This document shows, piece after piece, positions 6,317 through 7,968 of a stretch of DNA of 7,968 nt. The stretch lies in NCBI GenBank assembly GCA_017395275.1, contig JAFPVN010000025.1, forward strand, positions 1 through 7,968, given 5' to 3'. The translations under genes and the position numbers were made by a program. This DNA comes from Candidatus Methanomethylophilaceae archaeon (lineage in GTDB: Archaea > Thermoplasmatota > Thermoplasmata > Methanomassiliicoccales > Methanomethylophilaceae). The first letter of the stretch is position 1. Each line of letters opens with the position of its first letter. A model generated the notes under the pieces. That model saw nothing but the letters and a program-made list of their open reading frames with translations. It did not search any database and was not told where the DNA came from.

Positions 6317-7354
6317 ATGAACCGCATGTACTACGTAGGCATTGACTACCATAAATCTGTCGCTGTCGCCTGCATTATCGACGGCAAAGGAAAGGAACTT
6401 GAGACCATCGAACTGCCTTCCACCCCGGAAGGGATGGACATGCTCATCGGCAAGATGGGCAAGAAGAAATTCAAGGTACTCGGAGAGGCGTTCACATATT
6501 CGATCGATCTCCACAACCACCTCATCGGCAAAGGAGTATCCAGCGAGCTGGTGCGTCCGACCGACCTGAAACTCATAACCCACAGCAAGAAGAAGACGGA
6601 TAAGAACGATGCGGCGACCATCGCCTGGTACCTCAGGATGAAGGAAACAGATCAGATTAAACTCAATTATTCCTTCATACTGAGGGACAAGCAGCTGGAA
6701 TTCAGAAGCGTATGCCGTCTCAGAGAGAAGATATCCGATCTCAAAGGACAAATGAGCCAGCAGATAAAATCACATATGCGCTGCAACGGCGAGTACCTGC
6801 CGGTCAAGGAATTCGGCGACAATCCCAAGATGTCCGTCAAGAGGGTACAGAAGTACATCATCGAGAATTTTGACGGCGATTTCACTCTCCAGGAATATCT
6901 CCGCGAGTACATTTATCTCGAGGAGAGATCCAAAGAGGTCGAGAAGGAGATGACCAGATTCGAATTCGACAAGGAGGCGGTTCGCCTCCTCGAGACGATT
7001 CCCGGCATCGGAGAACTCTCGGCCATGGAGCTGATGTCCATGATAGTGGATATCAGTAGATTTCCGAGTTCGGACGTGATGCGTGCGTATTTCGGGATGG
7101 CCCCGAAGGTACGTGACAGCGGTGACGACGTCAACCACGGTCACGTGACTAAACAGGGCGATCCGATGATGAGGCATGTTGCGGACCGCGTAGTCAGATT
7201 GCATCTGATGCACAGCGATGAATCCGTGATAAGGAAGAGTTACGAATCCGTGAGGAAACGTTCCAACCACGGTGTGGCCATGATGGCGGCCTCGAACAAG
7301 CTGCTGGATGTGATCTTCTCGGTACTGTCCAACAAGAAGCCGTACTACTGCTGA
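6317..7354 (+). CDS. IS110/IS1111-family transposase (DEDD recombinase)
   Basis: This 345-residue enzyme catalyses excision and site-specific insertion of the element; relatives are guided by a bridge RNA or seekRNA. The N-terminal RuvC-like DEDD domain shows Asp10 in YYVGIDYHKS, Glu57 in VLGEAF, and Asp95 and Asp98 in KKTDKNDAATIA. A charged helical linker (about 140-230) follows. The C-terminal domain has LLETIPGIGELSAMEL, FPSSDVMRAYFGMAPK, and the catalytic serine Ser268 in RDSGDDVNHGHVTKQGD. All five catalytic residues are present, so activity is plausible. The start may instead be ATG 6326: GGAG (6312-6315) is 10 nt before it but only 1 nt before ATG 6317. No other gene lies inside the element. 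Confidence 0.93.
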   Translation: MNRMYYVGIDYHKSVAVACIIDGKGKELETIELPSTPEGMDMLIGKMGKKKFKVLGEAFTYSIDLHNHLIGKGVSSELVRPTDLKLITHSKKKTDKNDAATIAWYLRMKETDQIKLNYSFILRDKQLEFRSVCRLREKISDLKGQMSQQIKSHMRCNGEYLPVKEFGDNPKMSVKRVQKYIIENFDGDFTLQEYLREYIYLEERSKEVEKEMTRFEFDKEAVRLLETIPGIGELSAMELMSMIVDISRFPSSDVMRAYFGMAPKVRDSGDDVNHGHVTKQGDPMMRHVADRVVRLHLMHSDESVIRKSYESVRKRSNHGVAMMAASNKLLDVIFSVLSNKKPYYC

Positions 7355-7615
7355 TCCGAACCTCGTCTCAGGAATCGTACCGGAACACACCGCCGATCAC
7401 AATCCTCAAAGGTATCTAGCAGTCCGTCTGCGCCATGAAAAAGGGGTAAAAGAAAGATCTGCGGTTCTGGGCGACAGGCCATAGAGCAGGTTCACTCTGC
7501 GGAAAGAAAAGGCCCCGTTCCGAAGATATGATTGACCTGAGGAATCCAGGTTACATCCCAATAGATGTAACAATAGCGAATGCTTTATTCACGTCACGTG
7601 ATTACGTATCATAAT
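7355..7615 (+). ncRNA. Candidate guide RNA region (seekRNA/bridge RNA) of the element
   Basis: The 261 bp between the transposase stop and the right repeat hold no convincing gene. Hairpins crowd its second half: 7500-7504/7518-7522 (CGGAA/TTCCG), 7533-7539/7547-7553 (TGACCTG/CAGGTTA, one G-U pair), 7550-7557/7564-7571 (GTTACATC/GATGTAAC) and, running 4 nt into the right repeat, 7595-7619. In IS1111-group elements the RNA that selects target and donor is encoded exactly here, downstream of the transposase. Its ends, its guide segments and even its transcription cannot be fixed from sequence alone. A 54-codon open frame (7450-7611) lacks an early start codon and a recognisable product. Confidence 0.4.
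7550..7571 (+). other. 8-bp hairpin in the right end
   Basis: GTTACATC and GATGTAAC form a perfect 8-bp stem with a CCAATA loop. It shares 7550-7553 with the hairpin at 7533-7553, so the two cannot form at once; one may replace the other as the RNA folds or binds the transposase. Confidence 0.55.
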
Positions 7616-7629
7616 CGTGCGATATTGTC
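7616..7629 (-). repeat. Right subterminal inverted repeat
   Basis: CGTGCGATATTGTC is the inverted partner of 6211-6224 (13 of 14). Its first four bases also close the imperfect hairpin 7595-7619 (CACG-ATTA with TAAT-CGTG, 2-nt bulge), mirroring the arrangement at the left end. It lies inside the open frame that continues into the TnpB remnant. Confidence 0.8.
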
Positions 7630-7649
7630 TCAAGAAAGATACCGAGTTC

Positions 7650-7968
7650 ATGGATCCGACGATGGCGAAGAAGGATGTGGGTATTGATCTCGGACTCGAG
7701 AATATGGTAACGATGTCGGACGGAACGGTGATACCGAACGACCGCACGTACAGGAAGAAGGAGAGGGAATTAGCCAACGCCCAAAGATTATTGTCGGAAT
7801 GCGAGAAGGGTACCCCCGAATACTACAAGAGACTGGGCAAGCTCTCGCACAAATACAAAAAGACGAGGAATCACAGGAAGGACATGTTCCACAAGATATC
7901 CAGGGAACTGTCCGTCCGTTACGGGAACATAGCCATGGAGGATCTCTCCGTCAAGGAGATGGCGGAGG
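7650..7968 (+). CDS. tnpB: TnpB (IS200/IS605 OrfB) remnant, N-terminal half missing, runs off the window
   Basis: TnpB is an RNA-guided DNA nuclease of IS200/IS605 elements and the ancestor of Cas12. Visible here are the first RuvC motif VGIDLGLENMV (Asp13, counting from ATG 7650), the basic helical bridge region, and the second RuvC motif NIAMEDLSVKEM (Glu97). The Asp-Glu spacing of 84 residues fits full-length TnpB. About 170 residues of the usual N-terminus (the RNA- and DNA-binding half) are absent: the frame opens only at 7602, after TGA 7599-7601, and no upstream frame resembles the missing part. Starts could be GTG 7617 (inside the element's right repeat), ATG 7650 or ATG 7662. It is most likely a truncated pseudogene, although the frame is intact to the window edge. 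Confidence 0.8.
   Translation, partial: MDPTMAKKDVGIDLGLENMVTMSDGTVIPNDRTYRKKERELANAQRLLSECEKGTPEYYKRLGKLSHKYKKTRNHRKDMFHKISRELSVRYGNIAMEDLSVKEMAE

Larger units (their letters stand above)
6211..7629 (+). mobile_element. IS110-family element, IS1111-like, with subterminal inverted repeats
   Basis: A DEDD transposase lies between inverted repeats GACAATATCGCTCG (6211-6224) and CGTGCGATATTGTC (7616-7629), matching at 13 of 14 positions when one is reverse-complemented. The span of 1419 bp is typical of the IS110 family. Inverted repeats a few bases inside the true ends, and a long non-coding stretch downstream of the transposase, are known marks of the IS1111 group; classic IS110-group elements carry their RNA upstream and lack such repeats. 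The true ends are probably a few bases outside the given coordinates. No target duplication is evident, as expected for this family. The element looks intact. Confidence 0.8.

Noticed and set aside
7528..7614. Possible small protein from ATG 7528
   Set aside because: 28 residues without a recognisable motif, in a stretch dominated by hairpins of the element's right end; no binding site before the ATG.
1..7968. CRISPR array, tRNA or rRNA gene
   Set aside because: No regularly spaced direct repeats and no cloverleaf or conserved rRNA segments were seen.

Overview
The window looks archaeal, most likely a euryarchaeon of the Thermoplasmata/Methanomassiliicoccales type. Promoters upstream of the genes are A/T-rich TATA boxes (TTTATAT at 416-422, TTTATATA at 4822-4829). 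Ribosome binding sites fit the archaeal GGTGA type, and the arginine genes form a tight argCJBD operon. All six complete genes and the leading partial gene end in TGA. That would suit a lineage that avoids TAG because it encodes pyrrolysine, but high GC explains it equally well. The taxonomic assignment is an inference.

Layout. Positions 1-228 hold the last 75 residues of a surface protein with a C-terminal membrane anchor, closed by a perfect palindromic terminator (237-258). Positions 259-415 are non-coding but rich in dyad symmetry. Positions 466-4708 are argC-argJ-argB-argD, in which neighbouring genes overlap or lie 4 nt apart. Together these encode the acetylated half of arginine synthesis, from N-acetylglutamate to N-acetylornithine, with ArgJ recycling the acetyl group to glutamate. 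The genes from ornithine to arginine (argF, argG, argH) are not in the window. A terminator hairpin and T-rich stretch follow. Positions 4885-6099 encode a Y-family translesion DNA polymerase (dinB) with its own TATA box and a hairpin leader.

After dinB the sequence is mobile. Positions 6211-7629 form what looks like a complete IS110-family element of the IS1111 kind. A DEDD-plus-serine transposase (6317-7354) is bounded by a 14-bp inverted repeat with 13 matches (6211-6224 and 7616-7629). About 260 bp of hairpin-rich non-coding DNA lies between the transposase stop and the right repeat. In IS1111-type elements this is where the programmable guide RNA (bridge RNA or seekRNA) is encoded, so this is the best candidate in the window for an RNA-guided system.

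Directly beyond the right repeat a second RNA-guided family appears: a TnpB (IS200/IS605 OrfB) reading frame lacking its N-terminal half. It keeps the first RuvC Asp and the RuvC Glu and runs off the window. On the left, a TATA box and possible start codons lie just before the element boundary, suggesting that a pre-existing transcription unit was cut.
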